From contig CAYXOX010000053.1 in NCBI GenBank assembly GCA_964466745.1, positions 1-18,351 on the forward strand: a stretch of DNA of 18,351 bases. Direction: 5' to 3'. Origin of the DNA: CAYXOX01 sp964466745. GTDB lineage: Bacteria > Pseudomonadota > Alphaproteobacteria > Rhodobacterales > Rhodobacteraceae. A model generated the notes under the pieces. That model was not told the DNA's origin. It made no database searches and saw nothing but the letters and a program-made list of their open reading frames with translations. The stretch's first letter is position 1. Each line of letters starts with the position of its first letter. The translations under genes and the position numbers were made by a program. Below, piece by piece: positions 6,316-13,270 of this stretch.

Positions 6316-8376
6316 ATGAACGCCGCGCGCTTCGCTGGCGCCCCCGGCGCGCCGGACGAGAAGCTCCCGGTGCGGCTCGTGGTGCGTTCGGGCGGCTTTC
6401 TGACGCAACGCAGGCTTCGCCGGATCCTGGCGCTTGCCGGCCACGAGATTGCGCTCGGGCGTCCGCGGGAGGGCGATGCGGTGGCCGTCTGGGGCCGCAG
6501 CCCCACCGCCTGGCGGGGCGAGCGCCTTGCCGCGCGGGCCGGTCTTCCGCTGCTGCGGGTCGAGGATGCCTTCCTGCGCTCGGTCGAGCCCGGCCGCCTC
6601 GGGGCGCCGCCGATCGGGCTCGCGCTCGACTGGCGGGGCGTGCACTTCGATTCCAGCGCCCCCTCCGATCTCGAAACGCTGCTCGCAACGCATCCGCTCG
6701 ACGACACGCCGACGCTCGATCGCGCCCGTGCCGCGATCGGCTGGATGCGCGCGGCCCATCTTTCGAAATACACCGCCTTCGATCCGGAGCGCGAGCCGCC
6801 GGCGCCCGGCTACGTTCTGGTGATCGACCAGACGCTGGGCGATGCTTCCGTGCGTTGGGGCGGCGCTTCGCCGGCCACCTTCGCGGCCATGCTCTCCGAG
6901 GCGCGGGAAGCGCATCCCGGCGCCCGCATCCTCGTGAAGACCCATCCCGAAACGGCGGCCGGTCTGCGGCCGGGCCATTTCGGGCCGGCGGACTTCACGG
7001 GCGGGGCGGCGCCCTTCGCGGAGCCGGTCTCGCCCTGGGCGCTGCTCGAAGGCGCGATCGCTGTCTACACCGTATCGTCGCAGCTCGGCTTCGAGGCGAT
7101 CCTCGCAGGCCATCGCCCCAGGGTTTTCGGGCAGCCCTTCTATGCGGGGTGGGGCCTCACCGAAGACCGTGCCCCGGTGCCGCGGCGCGGCCGGCGGCTG
7201 ACCGCGGCCCAGCTCTTCGCCGCTGCGATGATCTTCTACCCCCTCTGGTACGATCCGTGCCGGGACCGGCTGTGCACGCTCGAGGAGGCGCTCGCCCAGT
7301 TCGAGGCGGAGACCCGTGCCTGGCGAGACGACCGGCGCGGCTGGGTGGCCTCGGGCATGCGGCTGTGGAAACGCGGCGCGCTCCAGTGTTTCTTTGGCAG
7401 GCAACGGCGCGTTCGCTTCGCCGACCCACCGGCGCGCGCCGCAAGGATCGCGGCCCGCACGGGGCGGCGCGCGATGGTCTGGGCCTCCGCCGCTGACGAG
7501 GACGCCCGATCCGCGGGCATGGCCCTGGTCGAGGACGGCTTCCTGCGCTCCCGCGGGCTCGGCGCGGAGCTTGTGCCGCCCCTCTCGCTGGTCACGGACA
7601 GCCGCGGAATCTACTACGATCCCACCCGGGAGAGCACGCTGGAACGGCTCGTGTCGGAGCCGTTGCCCGCCCATGCACGTCGCCGAGCCGAGGCGCTGGT
7701 TGCTGCGCTGCGGGAGGCGCGCGTCAGCAAGTACAATCTTTCGGGCGTGGCCGTGCCCGATCTCGCGGCAAGAGGCGGTGCGCCCCGCATCCTCGTGCCC
7801 GGGCAGGTGGAAGACGATGCCTCGATCCGCCTCGGGGCGGGCGAGGTGCGCACGAACCTCGGTCTTCTGAGCGCTGCTCGGGCCGCCAACCCCGGCGCGA
7901 CGCTGGTCTACAAGCCCCACCCCGACGTCGAGGCCGGCCTGCGGCCGGGCGCGGTGCCCGAGGCCGAGGCACTGGAACTGGCGGATGTCGTCGCCGCGCA
8001 CGCGGATCCGGTGGCGTTGCTCGCCGCCGTCGACGAGGTCTGGACGATCTCCTCCCAGCTCGGCTTCGAGGCGCTTGTGCGCGGCGTTGCGGTGACCTGC
8101 CTCGGGGCACCCTTCTACGCCGGCTGGGGGCTGACCCGCGATCTCGGGCCGGTGCCCGCACGGAGGGCGGGGCACCGTCCCGGCCTCGACGCGCTCGTCC
8201 ATGCGGCGCTGGTGGCGTATCCGCGCTACCGCGATCCCGTTTCCGGGCTGCCGTGCCCGCCGGAACTGGCCATCGAACGTCTGGCCCACGGGCCCGACGC
8301 GCCGCGCGGGCCTGCCAACCGGGTGCTTTCGAAGCTGCAGGGCCGGCTGGCGAGCTTCGCGCCGCTCTGGCGCTAG
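6316..8376 (+). CDS. kpsC: Capsule polysaccharide biosynthesis protein KpsC, two-module Kdo transferase
   Basis: This protein of 686 residues matches KpsC, which extends the poly-Kdo linker of capsules with two retaining beta-Kdo transferase modules. The internal duplication is visible. VEDAFLRS at 82-89 repeats as VEDGFLRS at 405-412. KTHPE at 208-212 repeats as KPHPD at 533-537. SSQLGFEA at 254-261 repeats at 579-586, and PFYAGWGLT at 274-282 repeats at 599-607. Both modules keep the motif set, so both look active. The start is ATG at 6316 right after GGCGGAGGG. The reading frame stays open upstream through the export gene, but that is only the shadow of the neighbouring frame in GC-rich DNA. 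No signal peptide is present, as expected for a cytoplasmic membrane-associated enzyme. It is probably the last gene of the capsule transcription unit. Confidence 0.94.
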   Translation: MNAARFAGAPGAPDEKLPVRLVVRSGGFLTQRRLRRILALAGHEIALGRPREGDAVAVWGRSPTAWRGERLAARAGLPLLRVEDAFLRSVEPGRLGAPPIGLALDWRGVHFDSSAPSDLETLLATHPLDDTPTLDRARAAIGWMRAAHLSKYTAFDPEREPPAPGYVLVIDQTLGDASVRWGGASPATFAAMLSEAREAHPGARILVKTHPETAAGLRPGHFGPADFTGGAAPFAEPVSPWALLEGAIAVYTVSSQLGFEAILAGHRPRVFGQPFYAGWGLTEDRAPVPRRGRRLTAAQLFAAAMIFYPLWYDPCRDRLCTLEEALAQFEAETRAWRDDRRGWVASGMRLWKRGALQCFFGRQRRVRFADPPARAARIAARTGRRAMVWASAADEDARSAGMALVEDGFLRSRGLGAELVPPLSLVTDSRGIYYDPTRESTLERLVSEPLPAHARRRAEALVAALREARVSKYNLSGVAVPDLAARGGAPRILVPGQVEDDASIRLGAGEVRTNLGLLSAARAANPGATLVYKPHPDVEAGLRPGAVPEAEALELADVVAAHADPVALLAAVDEVWTISSQLGFEALVRGVAVTCLGAPFYAGWGLTRDLGPVPARRAGHRPGLDALVHAALVAYPRYRDPVSGLPCPPELAIERLAHGPDAPRGPANRVLSKLQGRLASFAPLWR

Positions 8377-8462
8377 CGGGCACGGCTTCGGCGCTTGCGG
8401 CCGGAGCGGGCGGCTTGCAATTCCGCTTCCCGGGCCCGAGAAACTCGGCAGGAGGAGAGCCC

Positions 8463-9149
8463 ATGAAACGTTCCCGCATCAATGCCATCATGGCCGAGGC
8501 AGACGAGATGATCCGCGCCCACGGCTTCACCCTTCCGCCCTTCGCCAACTGGTCTCCCGAGGCGTTCGCCGCGCGCCGGGACGAGGCCCGCGGCGTGATC
8601 GACGCCCGCCTCGGCTGGGATGTGACCGACTACGGCCAGGGCGATTTCGCCGCGACGGGCCTGTTCCTCTTCACCTTGCGCAACGGGCGCCTCGCCGACC
8701 TGCAGCGCGGTGGCGGCATGTGCTATGCCGAGAAGCTGCTGATCTCCCGGCGGGATCAGCTATCGCCGATGCACACGCACGTGGTGAAGGCCGAAGACAT
8801 CATCAATCGCGGCGGCGCCGCCCTCGCCGTACAGCTCTACGGCTCCGACGCCGAGGGCAACTTCGATCCGGGCGCGGGCGGTACCGTGGCCTGCGACGGG
8901 ATCAAGCGGCCCTTCGCCGCGGGCGAGATCCTGCTGCTCGCGCCGGGACAGAGCGTCACGCTGATGCCGGGCGACTGGCACGCCTTCTGGGGCGATGGCG
9001 GCGACGTGCTGATCGGCGAGGTCTCCACGGTGAACGACGACGAGACCGACAACGTCTTCCGCGATCCCATCGGACGTTTCGCCGAGGTGGAAGAAGACGA
9101 GCCGCCCCGCCACCTCCTTGTGAGCGACTACGCCACCTGGCTCGCCTGA
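8463..9149 (+). CDS. D-lyxose ketol-isomerase (cupin family)
   Basis: This 228-residue cytoplasmic protein resembles D-lyxose isomerases, cupin-fold metalloenzymes that interconvert D-lyxose and D-xylulose and also act on D-mannose and D-fructose. The central block MCYAEKLLISRRDQLSPMHT continuing into HVVKAEDIINRGG is the family signature. Candidate metal ligands are His104, His106, Glu111 and, in PGDWHAFWG, His173. The length equals that of the E. coli O157 enzyme as I remember it. The ATG at 8463 has a near-perfect AGGAGGAGA 4 bases upstream, so translation should be strong. It follows kpsC by 86 bases on the same strand and may share its transcript. No xylulokinase, sugar transporter or regulator is adjacent, so the physiological substrate is open; a role in supplying mannose- or fructose-derived precursors for polysaccharide is possible. 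Confidence 0.85.
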   Translation: MKRSRINAIMAEADEMIRAHGFTLPPFANWSPEAFAARRDEARGVIDARLGWDVTDYGQGDFAATGLFLFTLRNGRLADLQRGGGMCYAEKLLISRRDQLSPMHTHVVKAEDIINRGGAALAVQLYGSDAEGNFDPGAGGTVACDGIKRPFAAGEILLLAPGQSVTLMPGDWHAFWGDGGDVLIGEVSTVNDDETDNVFRDPIGRFAEVEEDEPPRHLLVSDYATWLA

Positions 9150-9179
9150 GCGGCCGGTTCCGGCACTGGGCGCACTCCC

Positions 9180-9215
9180 GCGGCCTGCACGGCGGGCGTG
9201 ACCGTCCGGTGCCGC
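9180..9215. terminator. Possible bidirectional terminator between convergent genes
   Basis: An imperfect hairpin lies between the converging D-lyxose isomerase and kynureninase genes. GCGGC (9180-9184) pairs with GCCGC (9211-9215), and ACGG (9189-9192) pairs with CCGT (9202-9205) across an internal loop. No T tract follows on either strand, which is common in GC-rich genomes. Confidence 0.35.
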
Positions 9216-9222
9216 CGCAGCC

Positions 9223-10434
9223 TCAGGTCACGCGGGCGCGGGCGCGGAACTCGGGCCGGTCCCATGCGCGGGTTTCCAGCACCTCGGCCAGGTGCCGGGC
9301 AGCCTCCGCCACCTCCGCCTCGGACAGGTAGAGCGGCGCGAAACCGAAGCGCATCAGGTCGGGTGCGCGGAAATCGCCGACCACGCCCCGCGCGATCAGC
9401 GCCTGGATGACCGCGTAGCCCGCGGGATGGCGAAAGCTGACCTGCGAGCCGCGGGCATTCGGATCGCGGGGTGAGGCGAGTTCGAGGCCGGGGCATCGGG
9501 CCTCCACCTCCGCCACGAAGCGTTCGGAGAGGCGGATCGAGGCCGCCCGCACATCGGCCATGCTGATCCCGTCCCAGACGTCGAGCGCCGCGTCGAGCAC
9601 CGCCATCTGGAGAACCGCCGGCGTGCCGACGCGCATCCGGGCCACGCCCGGCGCGGGGCGGTAGGAAGGCTCGAACTCGAAGGGCGCGGCATGCCCCAGC
9701 CAGCCCGGGAGCACCGTTGCCGCGGTCTCGGCGTGCCGCGGGGCGACGTAGATGAATGCCGGCGCGCCCGGGCCTGCGTTGAGATACTTGTAGGTGCACC
9801 CCACGGCGAAATCGGCACCGGAGGCGGCGAGGTCCACCTCGATCGCCCCGGCTGAGTGGGCGAGGTCCCAAAGCGCGGTGGCGCCCGCGGCGTGGGCCGC
9901 ACGGGTCAGGGCCGCCATGTCGTGGCAGCGCCCGGTGCGGTAGTCCACCTGGGTGAGCATGAGCACCGCCGTGTCCTCCCCCAGCGCGCCGGCCACCTCT
10001 TCGGGCTCGACCGCCCGCAGCCGGTGGCCGCGGCCCAGCGTGTCGAGCAGCCCCTGCGCCATGTAGAGATCTGACGGAAAGTTGCCCGTATCGGTGAGCA
10101 CCTCACGCCGGCCGGGCGCAAGCGCCAGCGCCGCCGCAAGCGCCTGGTAGAGCTTCAGCGAAAGCGTGTCGCCCACGGTGACGTGCCCGGGCGGGGCGCC
10201 GATCAGCGCCCCGATCCTGTCGCCCAGGCGCTCCGGCGCGGCCATCCAGCCGGCGCGGTTCCAGCCGCCGATCAGCTTGCCCTGCCATTCGTCCGTTGCC
10301 CGGGCCAGCCTTGCGCGCGCGGCCCGGGGCAGGGGGCCAAGCGAATTGCCATCGAGGTAGATCACGCCGGCGGGCAGATCGAACAGCGCGCGGGTCCGCG
10401 CGAACAAGGCCTCGTTTGGATCGGTCTGTTCCAT
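9223..10434 (-). CDS. kynU: Kynureninase
   Basis: This is a PLP-dependent hydrolase of 403 residues that cleaves L-kynurenine to anthranilate and alanine (or 3-hydroxykynurenine to 3-hydroxyanthranilate) in tryptophan breakdown. Family features are IYLDGNSLGPLP (about 25-36), GDTLSLKLYQ (88-97), TDTGNFPSDLYM (114-125), LWDLAHSAGA with the PLP-contacting aspartate (Asp190), and CTYKYLNAGPGAPAF with the Schiff-base lysine at about 216. The C-terminal FRAPDLMRFGFAPLYLS is also characteristic. The length is normal. The ATG at 10434 is preceded by GCGGAAG. It lies 31 bases downstream of a DUF2256 gene on the same strand, so the two may be co-transcribed. Tryptophan 2,3-dioxygenase and kynurenine formamidase, its usual partners, are not in the window. 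Confidence 0.96.
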   Translation of the reverse strand: MEQTDPNEALFARTRALFDLPAGVIYLDGNSLGPLPRAARARLARATDEWQGKLIGGWNRAGWMAAPERLGDRIGALIGAPPGHVTVGDTLSLKLYQALAAALALAPGRREVLTDTGNFPSDLYMAQGLLDTLGRGHRLRAVEPEEVAGALGEDTAVLMLTQVDYRTGRCHDMAALTRAAHAAGATALWDLAHSAGAIEVDLAASGADFAVGCTYKYLNAGPGAPAFIYVAPRHAETAATVLPGWLGHAAPFEFEPSYRPAPGVARMRVGTPAVLQMAVLDAALDVWDGISMADVRAASIRLSERFVAEVEARCPGLELASPRDPNARGSQVSFRHPAGYAVIQALIARGVVGDFRAPDLMRFGFAPLYLSEAEVAEAARHLAEVLETRAWDRPEFRARARVT

Positions 10435-10465
10435 CTACGCTTCCGCTCCGGCCGGTTGCGTCCTC

Positions 10466-10645
10466 CTATCCGCTCGCCGGTGGAGGCGGCAAGCGGCCCG
10501 GCCGGCGCGCCTCGCGCCGGCACCGCTCCGAGCAGTAGCGCACCTCCTCCCAGACACGCGCCCATTTGCGGCGCCAGGCAAAGGGACGTCCGCACGCGGC
10601 GCAGGGCTTGGTGGGCAGATCAGGCTTTCGGCACATGGGCGGCAT
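10466..10645 (-). CDS. DUF2256 family small zinc-finger-like protein
   Basis: This 59-residue protein matches the DUF2256 pattern: KPDLPTKPCAACGRPFAWR at residues 7-25, then RKWARVWEEVRYCSERCRR at about 26-44. Four cysteines in CxxC (Cys15, Cys18) and CxxxC (Cys38, Cys42) spacing suggest one zinc site. The basic and aromatic content fits nucleic-acid binding, but the family has no established function that I know. The start could be ATG at 10645 or, three codons later, 10636; I used the longer one. The frame ends with TAG at 10466. The kynureninase gene starts 31 bases downstream on the same strand, and secG is divergent, starting 145 bases away. Its small size makes it easy to miss in automated calls. 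Confidence 0.87.
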   Translation of the reverse strand: MPPMCRKPDLPTKPCAACGRPFAWRRKWARVWEEVRYCSERCRREARRPGRLPPPPASG

Positions 10646-10790
10646 GGCGGCTTTCCGGCAGCGGCGGCTTTGGCGCGGCAGCTAGGGCGCGCCCGGCGGA
10701 GGTCACGGCCCACCCCGTGCCCAATCGCCGCTTGCGGCGCCGGGCCAGCGGGCCTAGATACCCCCGAACGCCAGCAACGCGGCCTGCCTG

Positions 10791-11150
10791 ATGCAAAACG
10801 TCGTCCTCATCGTCCATCTCGTGCTCGCCCTCGGCCTGATCGGGATCGTGCTCATGCAGCGGTCCGAAGGGGGCGGGCTGGGGATCGGCGGTGGCGGCGG
10901 CGCCACCACCGGGCGGCCCTCGGCCACGCCGCTGGGCAAGTTCACCTGGGCGCTTGCGGTGGCCTTCATCGCCACATCGATGACGCTGACGATCCTCGCG
11001 GCGCAGAATTCCGCCGGCTCCTCGGTGGTCGACCAGATCGGCATCGAGTCCCGCGACCGGGGTGCCGCCGAGCCGGAGCTGCCCTCGGGCGCCGAGCTGC
11101 TGCCGCCGGTGCCGGGAGACGATGCGCCGCTGGTTCCCCGCGCCGAGTGA
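10791..11150 (+). CDS. secG: Preprotein translocase subunit SecG
   Basis: This 119-residue inner-membrane protein is the small third subunit of the SecYEG channel. It has two hydrophobic helices (about residues 3-20 and 52-70) around the conserved QRSEGGGLG loop and the following glycine-rich segment (residues 23-39), which is diagnostic for SecG. The acidic, proline-rich C-terminal tail (about residues 80-119) is typical of alphaproteobacterial SecG, as I recall it. The ATG at 10791 has no clear ribosome site. A stretch TAGATA about 35 bases upstream could be a -10 element. It stands immediately before pyrG on the same strand, separated by 171 bases that contain a hairpin and a promoter candidate. 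Confidence 0.95.
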   Translation: MQNVVLIVHLVLALGLIGIVLMQRSEGGGLGIGGGGGATTGRPSATPLGKFTWALAVAFIATSMTLTILAAQNSAGSSVVDQIGIESRDRGAAEPELPSGAELLPPVPGDDAPLVPRAE

Positions 11151-11175
11151 CCACAACCGCTTGAGTTTGCCGCAA

Positions 11176-11201
11176 GCCGCCCCTCAGCATGTTGGGGCGG
11201 C
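11176..11201 (+). terminator. secG terminator hairpin
   Basis: GCCGCCCC (11176-11183) and GGGGCGGC (11194-11201) form a perfect 8-base stem with a 10-base loop, starting 25 bases after the secG stop. No T tract follows. It separates secG from the pyrG promoter candidate just downstream. Confidence 0.55.
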
Positions 11202-11204
11202 AGG

Positions 11205-11233
11205 TGGACACTCTGCGGCGAATCCCTTATAGC
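11205..11233 (+). promoter_or_regulatory. Candidate sigma-70-type promoter for pyrG
   Basis: TGGACA (11205-11210) is followed, after exactly 17 bases, by TATAGC (11228-11233). This is a good match to the housekeeping consensus for a GC-rich genome. It lies 88 bases before the pyrG start and after the secG hairpin, so pyrG probably has its own promoter and a leader of about 80 bases. Confidence 0.5.
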
Positions 11234-11321
11234 TCAAATCCCGTGATACGGCCCTGTCGGGACGGTCCGATTTCTAGGGCATGGCGGCTTCCGTCACTGC
11301 CGGCATCGCGGGAAAGGCCCC

Positions 11322-12479
11322 ATGGCACGTTTCGTTTTCATCACCGGCGGGGTCGTCTCGTCGCTCGGCAAGGGGCTGGCCTCGGCCGCGCTCGGCGCGC
11401 TCCTTCAGGCGCGCGGATTCACGGTACGGCTGCGCAAGCTCGACCCCTACCTGAACGTCGATCCGGGCACCATGAGCCCGTTCGAGCACGGGGAAGTCTT
11501 CGTCACCGACGACGGCGCCGAGACCGACCTCGACCTCGGCCACTACGAGCGGTTCACGGGGGTCGCCGCCCGCGCGACCGACTCGGTGTCCTCGGGCCGC
11601 ATCTATTCGAACGTGCTGGAGAAGGAGCGCCGCGGCGATTACCTCGGAAAAACGATCCAGGTGATCCCCCACGTGACCGACGAGATCAAGGAGTTCATCC
11701 GGATCGGCGAGGACGAGGTCGATTTCATGCTCTGCGAGATCGGCGGCACCGTGGGGGATATCGAGGGGTTGCCCTTCTTCGAGGCGATCCGTCAGTTCAG
11801 CCAGGACAAGCCGCGCGGCCAGTGCATATTCATGCACCTCACGCTGCTGCCGCATCTCGCGGCCTCGGGCGAACTCAAGACGAAGCCCACCCAGCATTCC
11901 GTCAAGGAACTGCGCTCCATCGGCATCGCCCCCGACATACTGGTGTGCCGCTCGGAAGTGCCGATCCCGCAGAAGGAACGGGAGAAGCTCGCTCTCTTCT
12001 GCAACGTGCGCCGCGACAGCGTGATCGCCGCCTACGACCTGAAATCGATCTACGAGGCGCCGCTTGCCTACCACCGCGAGGGGCTGGACCAGGCGGTGCT
12101 CGATGCCTTCCAGATCAGCCCGGCGCCGCGGCCCGAACTCAGCCGGTGGGAAGATGTCTACGACCGCATCTTCAACGCCGAGGGCGAGGTGCGCGTGGCC
12201 ATCGTGGGCAAGTACACCCAGCTCGAGGACGCCTACAAGTCGATCGCCGAGGCACTCACCCATGGCGGCATGGCCAACCGGGTGAAGGTGAAGGCGGAGT
12301 GGATCGACGCGGAGATCTTCGAGCGGGAGGATCCCGCGCCCTATCTGGAGGGTTTCCATGCCATCCTCGTGCCGGGCGGCTTCGGCGAGCGGGGCACAGA
12401 GGGCAAGATCCGGGCGGCCGAGTTCGCGCGCACGCGGAAGATTCCCTATCTCGGCATATGCCTCTTCGTAACCTACTAA
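11322..12479 (+). CDS. pyrG: CTP synthase, N-terminal part, interrupted after the catalytic cysteine
   Basis: PyrG makes CTP from UTP, ATP and glutamine. The synthetase domain (residues 1-270) is complete, from MARFVFITGGVVSSLGKG through KLDPYLNVDPGTMSP and the region around EFIRIGEDEVDFMLCEIGGT. The glutamine amidotransferase domain begins at about 290 (VRVAIVGKYTQLEDAYKSI) and runs to IPYLGICL, where Cys380 is the nucleophile. True pyrG sequence ends with the CTC codon at 12462-12464. The reading frame then enters foreign sequence, reads FVTY and stops at 12479. The ATG at 11322 is preceded by GGGAAAGG. The rest of the gene resumes at 12551. If the interruption is real, the product lacks most of the glutaminase domain and could at best use ammonia. 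Confidence 0.95.
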   Translation: MARFVFITGGVVSSLGKGLASAALGALLQARGFTVRLRKLDPYLNVDPGTMSPFEHGEVFVTDDGAETDLDLGHYERFTGVAARATDSVSSGRIYSNVLEKERRGDYLGKTIQVIPHVTDEIKEFIRIGEDEVDFMLCEIGGTVGDIEGLPFFEAIRQFSQDKPRGQCIFMHLTLLPHLAASGELKTKPTQHSVKELRSIGIAPDILVCRSEVPIPQKEREKLALFCNVRRDSVIAAYDLKSIYEAPLAYHREGLDQAVLDAFQISPAPRPELSRWEDVYDRIFNAEGEVRVAIVGKYTQLEDAYKSIAEALTHGGMANRVKVKAEWIDAEIFEREDPAPYLEGFHAILVPGGFGERGTEGKIRAAEFARTRKIPYLGICLFVTY

Positions 12480-12550
12480 AACCAAACGGGTTTACGGCTT
12501 TTGTCTAACAAACGGAGACATGAAATGTCGGGAAAGTGTTNNNNNNNNNN
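12465..12550. other. Foreign 76-base segment plus assembly gap (10 N) inside pyrG
   Basis: Positions 12465-12540 are not pyrG. They hold about 41 percent G+C by my count (31 of 76), against far higher values on both sides, and carry in-frame stops. The ten Ns at 12541-12550 mark an unresolved join. The segment contains GGAG at 12515-12518 followed by ATG at 12520 and another ATG at 12524, which could be the start of a gene lying mostly inside the gap, for example a transposase. I cannot name an element. Alternatives are the end of a collapsed insertion sequence or an unrelated contig tail left by the assembler. Confidence 0.7.
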
Positions 12551-13054
12551 CTCGGCATGCAGATGGCGGTGATCGAGGCCGCGCGGAACCTCGCCGGGCT
12601 GACCACGGCGGGCTCGGAGGAGTTCGACCACGAGGCGGGGCGCAAGCGCTTCGAGCCCGTGGTCTACCATCTCAAGGAATGGGTGCAGGGCAACCGCACC
12701 GTCGCGCGCCGCCCGGAGGACGACAAGGGCGGCACCATGCGGCTCGGCGCCTATACCGCCCATCTCGCCGAGGGCTCGAAGGTGGCGCAGGTCTACGGTG
12801 CGCCCAGCATCGAGGAGCGGCATCGCCACCGCTACGAGGTGGACATCAAGTACCGCGACCGCCTCGAGGCGGCCGGGCTGCGCTTCTCGGGCATGTCGCC
12901 CGACGGCCGGCTGCCCGAGATCGTGGAGGTGGAGGACCATCCCTGGTTCATCGGCGTCCAGTTCCACCCCGAACTGAAGTCCAAGCCGTTCGCGCCGCAC
13001 CCTCTCTTCGCCGATTTCGTGCGCGCGGCCAAGGAGGTGGAGCGGCTCGTCTAG
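12551..13054 (+). CDS. pyrG: CTP synthase, C-terminal part (rest of glutaminase domain)
   Basis: This is the continuation of CTP synthase after the gap. It opens with LGMQMAVIEAARNLAGL, which joins directly to the ICL ending of the left part, since families read GICLGMQ here. It carries the rest of the glutamine amidotransferase domain, with TMRLGAY and ERHRHRYEV in the middle and GVQFHPE holding the catalytic His and Glu of the Cys-His-Glu triad. The stop is TAG at 13052-13054. Removing the interruption and one of the two CTC codons gives 381 plus 166 residues, 547 in total, a normal CTP synthase. No start codon or ribosome site belongs to this piece, so alone it would not be translated. Confidence 0.93.
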   Translation, partial: LGMQMAVIEAARNLAGLTTAGSEEFDHEAGRKRFEPVVYHLKEWVQGNRTVARRPEDDKGGTMRLGAYTAHLAEGSKVAQVYGAPSIEERHRHRYEVDIKYRDRLEAAGLRFSGMSPDGRLPEIVEVEDHPWFIGVQFHPELKSKPFAPHPLFADFVRAAKEVERLV

Positions 13055-13060
13055 GATCAT

Positions 13061-13117
13061 CGGCGCCTTGCCGGCGCCGTGCCGGGGCTCTGCCCCGGAC
13101 CCCGAGGTATTTCGGGG
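13061..13117. repeat. Triple tandem hairpin, probable interspersed extragenic palindrome and terminator after pyrG
   Basis: Three perfect hairpins follow one another beginning six bases after the pyrG stop. CGGCGCC/GGCGCCG (13061-13067, 13073-13079) has a 5-base loop. CCGGGGC/GCCCCGG (13082-13088, 13092-13098) has a TCT loop. CCCCGA/TCGGGG (13100-13105, 13112-13117) has a 6-base loop. The GGGGCTCTGCCCC core followed by a CCCGAGGTATTT-like block resembles a short extragenic repeat I recall as common between genes in Rhodobacteraceae. It is well placed to end pyrG transcription. No second copy is in this window. Confidence 0.6.
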
Positions 13118-13256
13118 CCAAAGTGGACGCGGGCGCGGCAGGGGCCGGTGGCCGACCTGCGCGGACCCATCGGCACGCGCGCGGGCGGGCGGCGGGGAGC
13201 CGCGTTTCTGCGCGCGCGCCCTCTTCGAGGTGGCTTTTCCCTTCCCGCGCTTGGGA

Positions 13257-13262
13257 CTATAT
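13257..13262 (+). promoter_or_regulatory. Candidate -10 element of the TerB-domain gene
   Basis: CTATAT at 13257-13262 is a strong -10 match for alphaproteobacteria. It ends 8 bases before the ATG at 13271, and no ribosome site is present. The -35 region is poor. A start of transcription at or near the ATG would make the message leaderless. Confidence 0.35.
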
Positions 13263-13270
13263 CGACGCGC

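Noticed and set aside
12536..12550. Reading the C-terminal pyrG part as a separate gene starting within the Ns
   Set aside because: The apparent start codon belongs to the foreign segment next to the gap, and the Ns cannot be translated. The piece is simply the second half of pyrG.
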